From Selaginella tamariscina (lineage: Eukaryota; Streptophyta; Lycopodiopsida; Selaginellales; Selaginellaceae): a DNA stretch of 64,000 nt. The position numbers were made by a program, and so were the translations under genes. Where the stretch lies: positions 1 through 64,000 of the forward strand of contig PUQB01000266.1 in assembly GCA_003024785.1 (NCBI GenBank), in the 5' to 3' direction. The notes beneath the pieces are model-generated. The model was not told where the DNA came from. It saw only the letters and a list, made by a program, of their open reading frames with translations, and did no database searches. This document shows, one piece after another, positions 1 to 11,900 of the stretch; position 1 is the stretch's first letter, and every line of letters begins with the position of its first letter.

Positions 1-2083
1 CATGAGTGTGACCAACCATAAGGAAACTGAGCGTGATTGGTTCAAACACACCTTTGGCAACAAGCATTGACAAGTATGCTAGCACATATCTAGAAAATAA
101 AAGTAAGTATGAGCTTGAGAAACCCTTAAGTAAAATGATTTACCTATTTTTGTTCTCGCCTGCACAATTATCCATCTGTAAAAGCAAATGACGAGGAAGC
201 TTATTTGATGTTGAGGACACATGTACACTATTTGAGCTAGATCCCTCCACTGAACCTGAACTCTCAACAGGGCCATCTGTTTTTTGTGCAGGTTGCTGAC
301 AATGCCTCTCATATTCCCAAGTAGCCTCAAGTGCAGACGTGTTCATGAGAGCATTATGTAAAGGTTGAAGGTGTTATTTCTTCACTTTTGAGATCACTGA
401 TAGGATTTGTCTGAGAGTGGGCTTCAAGGTTTCCTGAAACACATGGCTAACGACCCAATAGTGAAATTGGAGTCGCTAGACCAATGTGGAAGTGAAAAGT
501 GTCCATATGACTCACAACCGTGTCCATGTGTTTTAGCACACCTGTTAAAGAAATCGGAAGTTTCATGACATTTCCAAGGCACTTTGTGTTGCAAAGAGCT
601 TTGGAATGCTGGTCTTTGAATGATCCATCTTGTCATGGATCAAGCACAGATACTCTGATGGGCGTGACACAGAAAGCATGCGGTGTGCATAGTACTGAGA
701 CCGACAAGTTTGTTGTGCAATCATGTGGGCCTCCATCTTCCTTTGAATGGTAGTGATCTCCACCAAGGTTTTTGCACAAGCCTCTGCAGCCTTCAATGAT
801 GTACAAGTGTCACACTTAGAAAAGCTAGAGTGTTTTGCAATCTCCACATCCTTAAAATGAGTATTCCATATGTTGTTGAAGGTACCAGTGCAGATTGCTT
901 GGAGCCCCATCAAACTGAGGCACTTGTTCACATGTTCACACAGTTTCAATTGAGTGTAGATTGAAGGTAAAACCTTGAGATTTTCCCTGACCCCTGCATT
1001 TGTGGTTCGGCATTTGTGAGGCATCCTGTCTGCATTTGCTTCCACAAAAGCCTTGAGTATCTCTATGGCTGCCATGATGTGAGAGCGGGTTTTGACCAAG
1101 CCAGTGTTCCCATGAACTGAGGTTCGCGCTCCATCTAGCCACTCATCCCTCCGACGGTAGAACGTGGTCTTTGGGATCCCGTATATACTGTACCAAGCTT
1201 TGAAGCAGATGGCCACCTTATTAAATACCATGGATGTACTCTGATAACCTGTGTCCGAGGCCATTCCATCAATACACCCAGTTAGTGCAGCATATACAAA
1301 CTCATGCCTTTGCTTTTGGGTGAGCATACGAAAGACATGTCTACATTGGGTAATTTCATTCCGGTCTGCCATCTGACAACACTTCTTCTTGCAACAGTCA
1401 ATCATGGAAATGCTCGTAACACTTTCGGAAGATGTAGGATCCATCTTTACCCTCTTGCTGAAACTTGCAGGGGAAGATCTACAACCCATGAATCGCCTTT
1501 TTCTTACAATAGGACCAATGCAAGGAACCTCTTCAAATATGAGTTGTTCTTCCGGGTTGTTATTATTGAAATCCAACCCAGAATATGTTGAACCATCTTG
1601 CCGTCTTAATTCAGATGTTCGCCACCTCACGAGGGATCCAGGATACAATGTGCCATTAGGTGAAACCTCTGTCACAACTACACCCACGAAGTCGGACCCT
1701 AGTTTCTCTTCTGACACTGCTTCCATTGGATTTATAGCTGTGATGATGCCTCTTCCGACTTCAATCTCACGAAGAAAGAGAATCACCTCATCCATCACAG
1801 CAGGTAAGCCATCATCTGGTAAACTCGTGTTACTATTTGTTTGTGACTCTGCATATTCTGTGTCAGCCTTGACTTCATCCAAATTCCACAATACAGGAGA
1901 ACCCTCCTCAAATTCCATTCCCAGAACCTCAACATGCTTGAAAATGGTGTTCACCCATACGTACACACAAGATCCTTGGGAAATATTGTGACATGATGCA
2001 TTATTATCTCGAACTTCCACAGTTCCAATGCCAACTATCTCGTTGTTCCGAAGAAGACATACTTTATCTCCAGTATTAAACAT
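1..2083 (-). CDS. DDE/integrase-like transposase, partial and frame-broken
   Basis: This is probably the transposase of a mobile element, acting on DNA in the nucleus. The start is the ATG at 2083, because a splice acceptor (tgtgcag) lies just upstream at 2090-2091. The frame is open for about 505 codons. Residues 1-150 hold two copies of a module with a G-x-G-x-V/I core and a later L-G. A basic central part follows (FVYAALTGC near residue 260), then a CDTC knuckle near 425 and HDKMDHSKTSIP near 485. After about 563 the frame is lost. Family motifs resume at 346-144 (LQMDNCAGENKN), splice over a 54-nt intron (90-143), and continue at 89-1 through FLMVGHTH, which in relatives leads to a D-I-D-Q-like stretch. 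The spaced acidic motifs resemble a DDE fold, and I associate them with DUF7869-type proteins, but the family name is from memory. The breaks between 563 and 346 are either decay or assembly error. Confidence 0.7.
90..143 (-). other. 54-nt intron in the transposase gene
   Basis: On the minus strand the donor is GTAAAT (143 downward) and the acceptor is TTTTCTAG (90-91). Removing it joins the codons of GENKN to R-YVLAYLSML and then FLMVGHTH in one frame. This protein continuity is the evidence for the intron. Confidence 0.75.
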
Positions 2084-2089
2084 ATTGTC

Positions 2090-3319
2090 CTGCACATAAA
2101 TAATTGTATTATTTATGATATCTGTTTATGCAATATTTTTAAGAAATCTGAATTACGGTTACTTAATAATATGCATATGCAATAATACATAATTATGTTT
2201 AGAGATAATATCTCATGTTTGATTAATACAACTGATGGGCGGGATTAATCCCGCCCACGAATCCCTCCGACGAGGAACGGTCGGCGGGATTAATCCCGCC
2301 GCCGACTCAACCCCTTCGGAGAGAGTCGGCGGGATTAATCTCGCCTTGGACTCCCTCCGACAAGGAAGAGCCGGCGGGATTAATCCCGCCGCCTCTTCCT
2401 CCTCGGGGGGAGTCGGCGGGATTAATCCCGCCGACTCTCTCCGACGAGGAAGGGAGTCCGGCGGGATTAATCCCGCCGCCGACTCAACCCCTTCGGAGAG
2501 AGTCGGCGGGATTAATCCCGCCTTGGACTCCCTCCGACAAGGAAGAGCCGGCGGGATTAATCCCGCCGCCTCTTCCTCCTCGGGGGGAGTCCGGCGGGAT
2601 TAATCCCGCCGACTCTCTCCGACGAGGAAGGGAGTCCGGCGGGATTAATCCCGCCGACTCATCCTCGCCGGAGAGAGTCGGCGGGATTAATCCCGCCGGA
2701 CTCCCTTCCTCGTCGGAGGAAGAGGCGGCGGGATTAATCCCGCCGGCTCTTCCTTGTCGGAGGGAGTCCAAGGCGGGATTAATCCCGCCCACAATTCTTA
2801 CGACGGGGAATGGGTGGCGGGATTAAATCCGCACATAACTATCTCCAAAACTATGATTTCAAAGAGATCTCGGGATAAATCCTGTCCCCAAATCTTTAAA
2901 ACAGTGAAGTGGTGGCGAGATTAATCCCGCCACCCCTTCCCTGCCTCCTAAAATGGTTGGCGGGATTAATCCCGCCGACAACTCTTTCTAATAAATTCTG
3001 GTAACTCTTCAACCGTTGAGAAGGTTATCGACGGGATTAATCCCGCCACTCTTTTTCAGTGGCGGAGAAGCATTGCCCGAGAGATGGTGGCGGGATTAAT
3101 CCCGCCACCTCTTCAAGAGGCGAAAAAGAAATGGCCGGATTAATCCCGCCGCCCCGGTTAACCTAGAATATTAAGTTAAAAAGATATTTAAACGGGATAA
3201 ATCCCTAACGGAATATATTATAATCCTAATGCATTTCTAAACCCTAAATTGTAATTTTAAGAGAGAATGTAAGAGAGTGAATCTTAATAAGTATTTTTAA
3301 ATTTGTTTATAATACTTAC
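2090..3319 (-). other. leader intron of the transposase gene, holding a palindrome array
   Basis: This is inferred from an excellent donor on the minus strand (ACAA|GTAAGTA, boundary 3320/3319) and an acceptor (TGTGCAG) six bases before the start codon. The intron would be 1,230 nt and contains all of the first palindrome array. The donor and the exon before it are conserved in the inverted copy at about 58170-58196, which supports a real splice site. No transcript evidence is available. Confidence 0.5.
2229..3210. repeat. palindrome array 1 (GGCGGGATTAATCCCGCC, about 20 units)
   Basis: About 20 copies of an 18-bp perfect palindrome are spaced about 45 bp apart, exact in the left two thirds and degenerate towards 3210. 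The roughly 27-bp spacers are not random. They recur, with a higher-order period near 176 bp (for example 2304-2413 and 2481-2590), and also occur as reverse complements (2523-2549 against 2745-2771). The stretches 2505-2580 and 2714-2789 are therefore near-perfect long inverted repeats. The array lies in the inferred leader intron of the transposase gene. The open reading on both strands (GGINPA peptides) is a by-product of the repeat. Confidence 0.95.
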
Positions 3320-3620
3320 TTGTAAACAGCACTGAAGGCGCCGTGGTTTCCTATAAAGAATAACACCCAATTTAATCTCGCTCCTGAGATGATCACTATG
3401 AAGAAAAAAGAAGATCTAAAGAGTGAAAAATACAGAAATGAAGAAACCCTTGCCGGAGAAAGAACCAGATCTGAATTTGAGTGGGAAATTAAATGCAATT
3501 TCAAATTTACATGTCAGACCGACAATACATATGTCAGAAATTCAAAATTTTTAAAAAGAACAGAAAATAAAATTTAAGATGAGTTGACACAAATATCCGA
3601 CACTCTGACATATATACTCT
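3320..3620 (-). promoter_or_regulatory. core promoter and noncoding leader exon of the transposase gene
   Basis: On the minus strand a TATATATG box (3609-3617) is followed by a leader ending in the donor at 3320. The same order (TATATATG at 57897-57904, leader, CACGGCGCCTTCAGTGCTG, donor at 58195) occurs in the inverted copy on the right. Indels between the two copies break any open frame, so the exon is probably untranslated. Confidence 0.55.
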
Positions 3621-3719
3621 CCAGTTCCAATGAGTATTTTAAAATTGCATTTAATGTTATTCAAGTGATTCAAGCTGTTTAATATTACGAAATTTTAGAC
3701 TATATTCTACATTCTTAGT

Positions 3720-4850
3720 ATTCAAGTATATTTATATTATATATATATATATAAATATATACTTATACAATAAATAAATTGATATATTATTATGTATCAT
3801 TTAAAATATATTCATAGTCTGTTTATTATTATTATTTTCTTAATTAATCAAGTATTTAGTTTTCATTTCCTAGTATCAATGGGATATTCTTTAATATTTT
3901 ATTAATATTTGAAGAATATTCTAATATTAAACCTGATTATCATAATTAAATTAGTCTTGTTCTTAATTATTGCTACATTTGTATATATTAATGGGATTTT
4001 CTCAATTAATTTGTTATTATTTCAAGAATATTCATGTGTTAAACCTTATTATCAATATTAAATTAATACACACTATGAACATATTTTAAATTATACATAA
4101 TAATACATCATTTTATCTAATATATAGTCATTAATAGTTTTAATAATATATATATTAATATCATTTCCTTAATTACTTGAGTAATTAATCTTCTTTATAT
4201 TAATGGGATATTCTTTATTATTTTCTTATTATTCCAAGAATATTCCAATATTAAACATGATTATGATAATTAATTTAGTTAATTATTTGAGTACTTAATT
4301 TACATTTGTATATATTAATGGGATTTTCTCAATTAATTTCTTATTATTTCAAGAATATTTCAATGTTAAACCTTTTTATCAATATTAAATTAATACACAC
4401 TATGAACATATTTTAAATTATACATAATAATACATCATTTTATCTAATATATAGTCATATATAGTTTTAATAATATATATATTAATATCATTTCCTTAAT
4501 TACTTGAGTAATTAATCTTCTTTATATTAATGGGATATTCTTTATTATTTTCTTATTATTCCAAGAATATTCCAATATTAAACATGATTATCATAATTAA
4601 TTTAGTTAATTATTTGAGTACTTAATTTACATTTGTATATATTAATGGGATTTTCTCAATTAATTTCTTATTATTTCAAGAATATTTCAATGTTAAACCT
4701 TTTTATCAATATTAAATTAATATATATTATTAAAACTATATATGGCTATATATTAGATAAAATCATATATTATTATGTATAATTTAAAATATGTTCCTAG
4801 TGTGTTTATTAATTTTATTTTCTTAATTATTCGATGTTTGTTTTGCACAC
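3720..4850. repeat. AT-rich tandem and inverted repeats
   Basis: This is very AT-rich noncoding DNA. A unit starting ACACACTATGAACAT occurs at 4068 and again at 4395 (period about 327 bp), with strong identity between copies. The segment 4668-4806 matches the reverse complement of about 57350-57490. No gene is visible. It lies between the two divergent genes and may be the spacer or subterminal region of the element. Confidence 0.8.
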
Positions 4851-5066
4851 ATATATAAACACAATCATAAATTTACACACGCATTACAAGAACTTACAAA
4901 AACACATATGCACACACATGCACAACCCTAAACCAAACTGAAGAAATATGTTGCTTCTTTATTGAAAACATCATGTTCAACGCATGTATGATATATGTAC
5001 TCAATCTGTGTATATGTAACACATTGAATTTACATGTGTAATATTTATATTAAGCTTGTTGGGAGC

Positions 5067-5110
5067 AAACCCTAAACCCTAAACCCTAAACCCTAAACCC
5101 TAAACCCTAA
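5067..5110. repeat. interstitial telomere-like repeat (CCCTAAA)n
   Basis: About six perfect copies of CCCTAAA, the Arabidopsis-type plant telomere repeat, lie within AT-rich and microsatellite DNA. They are too short and too internal to be a chromosome end. Confidence 0.95.
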
Positions 5111-5199
5111 TATGTAACACAATGAATTTACTCATGTAATATGTATGTATGTCTGTGTGTATACACGTGTGCATGTATATATGTGTACTCTGTATGTAT

Positions 5200-5560
5200 A
5201 TATGTGTACTTTCTGTCTTCTCTCATACATACACACCATGCATGATCCATGTTAATATGTACTGTCTCTCTTCTCTCAAACATACACACCATGCATGATC
5301 TATAATATGTACTCGGTCTCTCTAATATTATGTACTAATATGTATGTATGTCTGTGTGTATAATACACACCATGCATGATCCATATTAATATGTACTGTC
5401 TCTCTTCTCTCATATACTATGTATGTATATCTGTGTATAATATGTGTAAGTATATATGTGTACTAATATATGCAATGTGTACAAAAATAATTTTTCAACA
5501 CTCTCTCTTCTCTCATACATACACACCATGCATGATCCATCCTAAATCCAAAACCCTAAA
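5200..5560. repeat. degenerate repeats around CACACCATGCATGATC
   Basis: The phrase ACACACCATGCATGATCCAT recurs at about 5230, 5283, 5365 and 5521, mixed with TATGTATGT and CTCTCTTCTCTC tracts. This is decayed tandem repeat DNA without a gene. Confidence 0.7.
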
Positions 5561-5577
5561 CCCTAAACCCTAAACCC
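5551..5577. repeat. second interstitial telomere-like repeat
   Basis: Three to four copies of CCCTAAA lie about 440 bp from the first block and in the same orientation. Confidence 0.9.
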
Positions 5578-5779
5578 ATGTAATATGTGTGTATGTCTGT
5601 GTGTATACACGTGTGTATGTATATATTATGTGTATTAATATATGCAATGTGTACATGGACACACACATGTTAAATCCCTGCATGATTTATATTTTTGAGG
5701 TGTATGTGATACACTCACACACACGCACGCGCTAATAATATAATGAAAGAATATTCGTTTAGGGCGAATCTATATTTTA

Positions 5780-5923
5780 TTCTTTTTAGGGTTTAAGTAT
5801 ATTCTCAGAAGGAATATTCTATTAGGGTTGATATATATATTTAATTCCTTTAGGGTTTAGGTATATTCTTAGGGTTTCAAGAGGCGGCGGCTGTGAAATC
5901 GGCGGCGGCGGCTGTGCACACAG
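5780..5923 (+). promoter_or_regulatory. core promoter and leader exon of the ParB/methylase-like gene
   Basis: A TATA stretch (5831-5841) is flanked by four TAGGGTT(T) telo-box-like motifs (about 5787, 5823, 5851, 5870). A short leader of GGCGGCGG and GGCTGTG units ends at a good donor, CAG|GTGAGA (boundary 5923/5924). Telo boxes with a TATA box are known from plant promoters of growth-related genes. Assignment to the gene at 8999 is inference, because the intervening 3-kb intron is not proven. Confidence 0.45.
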
Positions 5924-5929
5924 GTGAGA

Positions 5930-7095
<1,166 letters not shown>

Positions 7096-7107
7096 CGCTA
7101 AGCCCCT

Positions 7108-8660
7108 CGAGCGGCGGGATTAATCCCGCCGCTATATAGTTGGGGCCATGGCGGCGGGATTAATCCCGCCGCCGAGGCCCTTCAGGCATGGGTGAGCGGC
7201 GGGATTAATCCCGCCGCCGAGGCCCTTCACGCAGGCTATGGGCGGCGGGATTAATCCCGCCGCTCTACGACAAACCGAAGAGCGGCGGGATTAATCCCGC
7301 CGCCCATAGCCTGCGTGAGGGGCCTCGGCGGCGGGATTAATCCCGCCGCTCATCCATGCCCTGCGCGGAATGCGGCGGGATTTATCTCGCCGGCAATGGC
7401 CTGTGTGAAGGTTCTAATGGGCGGGATTAATCCCGCCGGATTCCGCGCAGGGCATTTACAGGGAATGGGCGGCAGGATTAATCCCGCCGCTCTTCGGTTT
7501 GTCGTAGAGCGGCGGGATTAATCCCGCCGCCCAGGGAATTCACGCAGGACATGAACGGCGGGATTTATCCGGCCCCACGCTCATGCCCTTCGCGGAGGGC
7601 GGCGGGATTAATCCCGCCGTTCATGTCCTGCGTGAATTCCCTGGGCGGCGGGATTAATCCCCCCCCACCCATCCCTGTTCAAAAATGCCGCAGCCAATAT
7701 ATATGTGTGAGCGCATGATTTACGAGAGGGCGGCGGGATTAGCCTCCGAACCTTCATTACCCGGTGGCGAGATTAATCTCCGAACCTTCATTACCCCATT
7801 GGTATGTTGAATCAATCCCGACTAACTCTGTCTGAGACGGAGAAGGTTTACAAAATACCAATGGAGGGAACCGAGAAGGGTGGTGGGATTAATTTCACCA
7901 TCCCTTACATGGTGGGCGGGATTAATCCCGCCGCGTACGCATGCCCTGCGCGGAATCGGGCGGGATTTATCCCGCCGCCATTGGCCTGCCTGAAGGGCCT
8001 AGGCGGCGGGATTAATCCCGCAAGATTTCGCACAGGGCATTGGCGTTCGGCGGGATTAATCCCGCCGACTAAGGCCCGAGTGAAGGGCCTGGGAGGCGGG
8101 ATTAATCCCGCCGGACGCCAATTCCCTGCTCGGAATCGGGCGGATTAATCCCGCCGCCATTGGCCTGTCTGAAGTGCCTAGGCGGCGGGATTAATCCCGC
8201 CCGATTCCGCGAAGGAAATTGGCGTCCGGCGGGATTAATCCCGCCGCATAGGGACCGAGTGAAGGCCATGGGCGGCGGGATTAATCCCGCCGAGTCTTCA
8301 ATGCCTGTTGGAGAAATGAATCTCGCCACCCTTCCTTTTTCCTCCATTGGTGAGTTGGACCAATCCCAAACGTTTTCTGTCTAAACGTAGAAGGTTTACA
8401 ACATACCAATGGAGGGACTGGGAAGGGTGGCGAGATTCATTTAACCATCCCTTACATGGTGGGCGAGATTAATCCCGCCTCCTTTCTGGAGTCACTGAAG
8501 GGGTGTGAGAAATAAATCCTGCCCAGTTCTCTCTGAGACCGAGAAGGGTGGCAAGATTAATTCCGCACTCCCGTTCAAGGCCTCCAGAAAGGTGGCGAGA
8601 TTAATCCCGCCCACTCTTTCAGGAGGCATTGAAGGGGTGGCGAGATTAATCCCGCCGCAC
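7108..8660. repeat. palindrome array 2 (about 30 units)
   Basis: The same 18-bp palindrome as array 1 occurs at about 45-bp spacing, dense from 7108 to 7660 and 7910 to 8320 and degenerate at 7730-7900 and 8430-8660. Spacers again form inverted pairs: 7219-7240 against 7303-7326, and 7263-7282 against 7490-7509. Degenerate units are frequently GGCGAGATTAATCCCGCC. Spacer sequences differ from those of array 1, so the palindrome is conserved while the spacers are not. Confidence 0.95.
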
Positions 8661-8770
8661 CTTCCATGTGAATATATATGTGTATTAGTATATATAAGTT
8701 GCATATCTCATTTTATTTACTTTTATCATCTCTTCATATTATTTCGAGTAAAAGCTAGGAATCTATGTAA

Positions 8771-8857
8771 AACTGTCCAGAGCTCACATTTGTGGTGGTT
8801 CTAAAACGAAATGTTATCTTTCTTTTGCACTAACACAAATGTGAGCTTCGGACAGTT
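8771..8857 (+). other. hairpin with 24-nt arms in the leader intron
   Basis: Arm 8771-8794 and arm 8834-8857 are reverse complements except for a short mismatch of two to three bases, with a loop of about 39 nt. It could be a MITE remnant or a foldback RNA. No conserved microRNA is recognised. Confidence 0.6.
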
Positions 8858-8998
8858 AATTACATCTACTTCTCTCTGTGTATTATTTTTGTATATTCGG
8901 GTTTATACAAGTGTGTGTGCGTTTTTATATAATTTTATTTATAGTGTATTATTTTGCAGAAGGACGATTTGATCAAACAAGGAGATCGAGTCATTAGT

Positions 8999-11900
8999 AT
9001 GGAGTCGTCGTCAAATTCTGGGTAAGAATTAAAATAAAATCTGTTATACTCGGATACTTGAACTAATCATTTTTGTATTCAGATGTGGAATTGAGGTGAC
9101 ATTAAAGACAAGAGCAGGAGAAGAGATGGGCAGGGGGATTCTGGAATCAACTTGGCCATATTTTAAGATAAATGGGAAGCGCATTGGAGCAACCATGGCT
9201 GCTGTCAAATTAACCTCTGTCACATCTCATGGACAAGCAAAACAATGGAAAGTTGATTCGCTAGTCAAGCACCCGAAAGCAGGCTGCGAACCCAGATTGG
9301 ACGATGCTCGACATATGCCTTGTTCCATCCAATGTCACGTTTTCGGATCCAGAGGTCGTCAGTTACAACATTAATCTCGGGTGGTTTTGTCGACTTGTGG
9401 ATAATGACGTTCACGTGTTCACTAATGATGTTGACCTTGGAGTTCTTCTTCAACTCAACGAAAGCCCATCTATGGAGGGGATCCATCTGGATGTCTACTT
9501 CGAAGATCTTCAGACTCATCGAGTAGGTGTATTGTCAGGAGATATTGTTTCACAATACAGAAAATCAGCAAGTGGAGCAATCTTCCCTCTTGACATTGAA
9601 GAAGAACACAGCGACATCATAAGGGAGATTGAGAAGGTGGCTCGGTCTCAGGTTCTCTACAGATCACGTTCAATTTGCTTAGGAAGCTTCGGGAGCTGGA
9701 GCAGTGTGCCGAGAACACTAGAACAGCTGCAGTCGGGGATCACACATGTTGATTCGGATCGCAAAAGAAAATCATCAATCGTTTTGTCAGCTGCACCTGT
9801 GGCATCTCATGCTGCAATAAGTCACAAGGAAATGATGTTGGATGATAAGATTTATCCTTGTAGGGTTAAATATTGCAGCGTCAACCCAAACTTCAATTAC
9901 AGGCCACTCAACCAGGAACGTGTAGCTGAGCTCATGGAGAAGATGAAGGACGACAATTCTTATACCGTTCCACATAATGCTTTTGTGTCCATACTATGAA
10001 AGAAGGAAGGGTGCTGACAAAGTCTGGATCACAACACCAGAACAACTCATGAAGATTCAGACGGAGAATAAAAGATCTATCAAGTACTACATCATTAGTG
10101 GCCAGCACACAATAACGGCAGCCCAACGACTTCTCGAAGAACACAACAAAGGAACGATGGCAACAAAACTTTCCGAGCATACCCGTGAGAAGCTGACAAA
10201 AAGATCGGCGTTTTTAGCTAAGCCGAATCTCACAATCGAGCAGTACCATAAGTTATCGGCGGAATGGGACGCTGCCGACACCAACCACTACAACAGCAAA
10301 ATATGGGAGAAGTTTAAACACACGCGAGCCGTGTGGGAATCTCTTCAGCGACCACAAAGAGCTACCGCAGGGAATACACAATCTGCGGAATATCGGGTAA
10401 GCAAATTGTTTGGGCGGGATTTATCTCGCCGGTATATTAATCTGTCTTTTTCCTCAGAGAGTTGAAGAAATTGCAGCAGTTGATTTTGCCCAGGTGGGCG
10501 GGAAGGAAACATCATTTCTGATGATGTTGATTTCTTGCCCCGAAGATAGGATCTTTGCCAAATGGTTGGGGATTATGGAATCCTTTTCAAAAGGAACACT
10601 GAAGAAGAAGCAGACAAGTGAAGGGGAGCCCTCAGAAAAGTCTGCAAAGAAACCCAGTAAGACGCCGAAGGCTAAGTCTGTTCAATCTATAAAGGATGTA
10701 GACAACGATTTCAAGCTCACATGGTTGAAGCCTTTAAATGGAACAACGATGGAGGAGATGGAAATCTTGGCTGATTTGGTGATCGATGGCAAACTACAAA
10801 TCAATAACAGCAGCCCAACCTCTCCTTTTCATCTCAAGGCAATGGAGTTGAAGACGGTCAGGCATTTCAAGGAGTGGTTGGGAATACACTGCCACAAACT
10901 GGGTTGGACCTCGACTTCAACATATGAAGAGGTTAGCAAATATTTGCATGTGACGAACGATGATATGCTTGTCGAATGGGTGAACCAATCGGAAGATCTG
11001 GGCAAGAATCTATTGCACGCCAACGCCAAAAAGGAAACATTGGGATGACGCCTTCTCTTATGGCAGTCCTTCAGCAGCGGAGAACCGAATTGAACCTTAT
11101 AAAGGAGGATGCTACGAATCACGACAAGCCCTACAGATGTTTGTTGTTAGATTCGGAGACTTTATGGGGTAACATCACTGCTTGTAGGAAACCGTTTCAA
11201 TTGTTCGTGATGGATCGGCGGGTGTCAAAAAATCTTTCGACAGATAGGGCACTAGAGGATCTGGTGGAGAAACTTAGCCGTGCAAGCATATACATAGAAG
11301 GTATTTATTATTGAATTCATGTTTGCGCTCTTCACTGATACCTACTTTTTCAGGTATTTATTTCTTGATTCTTGCTCATGTCACCGATACTTTTGCCTTC
11401 GCCTTCGCCAAGAAGAATAGACATCGTTGGACAGGATTTTATATGAACGATGCTAATCCCAAGTGCATTGATACTGTTGTTCACTTGGTTGTTAGGAATG
11501 CGCCAAACAATTTCAAGCTTCCAAATGACTGGCCAGGCATCTGTTTGCACTCCAACGGCCCTGAACCTCCATCCGATACACCGATAGGTATGAGTGACGT
11601 ATTCGGCAATGTACGTTATCCAAACATCACAAGTCAAGCGGCACGGAGCATCGTCAACTTGATCAGGGGTCCTCACAGTGATGCGTGGGTTTTTGACTAC
11701 TGCACTAGGGGGTCCGTCTTGAAGGAGTGTTACCTTCGGCATACATGTGTGTTTGCCGTTGAGAAGGATAAGACCATGGTTGAGGACCTGAACAAGTGGA
11801 TAGATTGGGTCTCAACTGAGTACCCCAACGATTCCATAAAGGCGTATTTGAGAAAGTTCCCTCCAGATAAGTGCGATAGCTCTGAAGGTGAATCTGGTTC

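Noticed and set aside
2235-2792. Open frames on both strands encoding GGINPA repeat peptides (also 7315-8347)
   Set aside because: The 18-bp palindrome reads GGINPA on either strand because it is self-complementary. Frames are lost in degenerate units, and no start or context supports translation.
3316-3504. Short minus-strand frame ending GNHGAFSAVYK, like a kinase glycine-rich loop
   Set aside because: The inverted copy at 58011-58194 has frame-breaking indels, and no kinase domain follows. It is better read as an untranslated leader exon.
5067-5577. Chromosome end
   Set aside because: The telomere-like blocks are short, and unique and repeated sequence continues on both sides.
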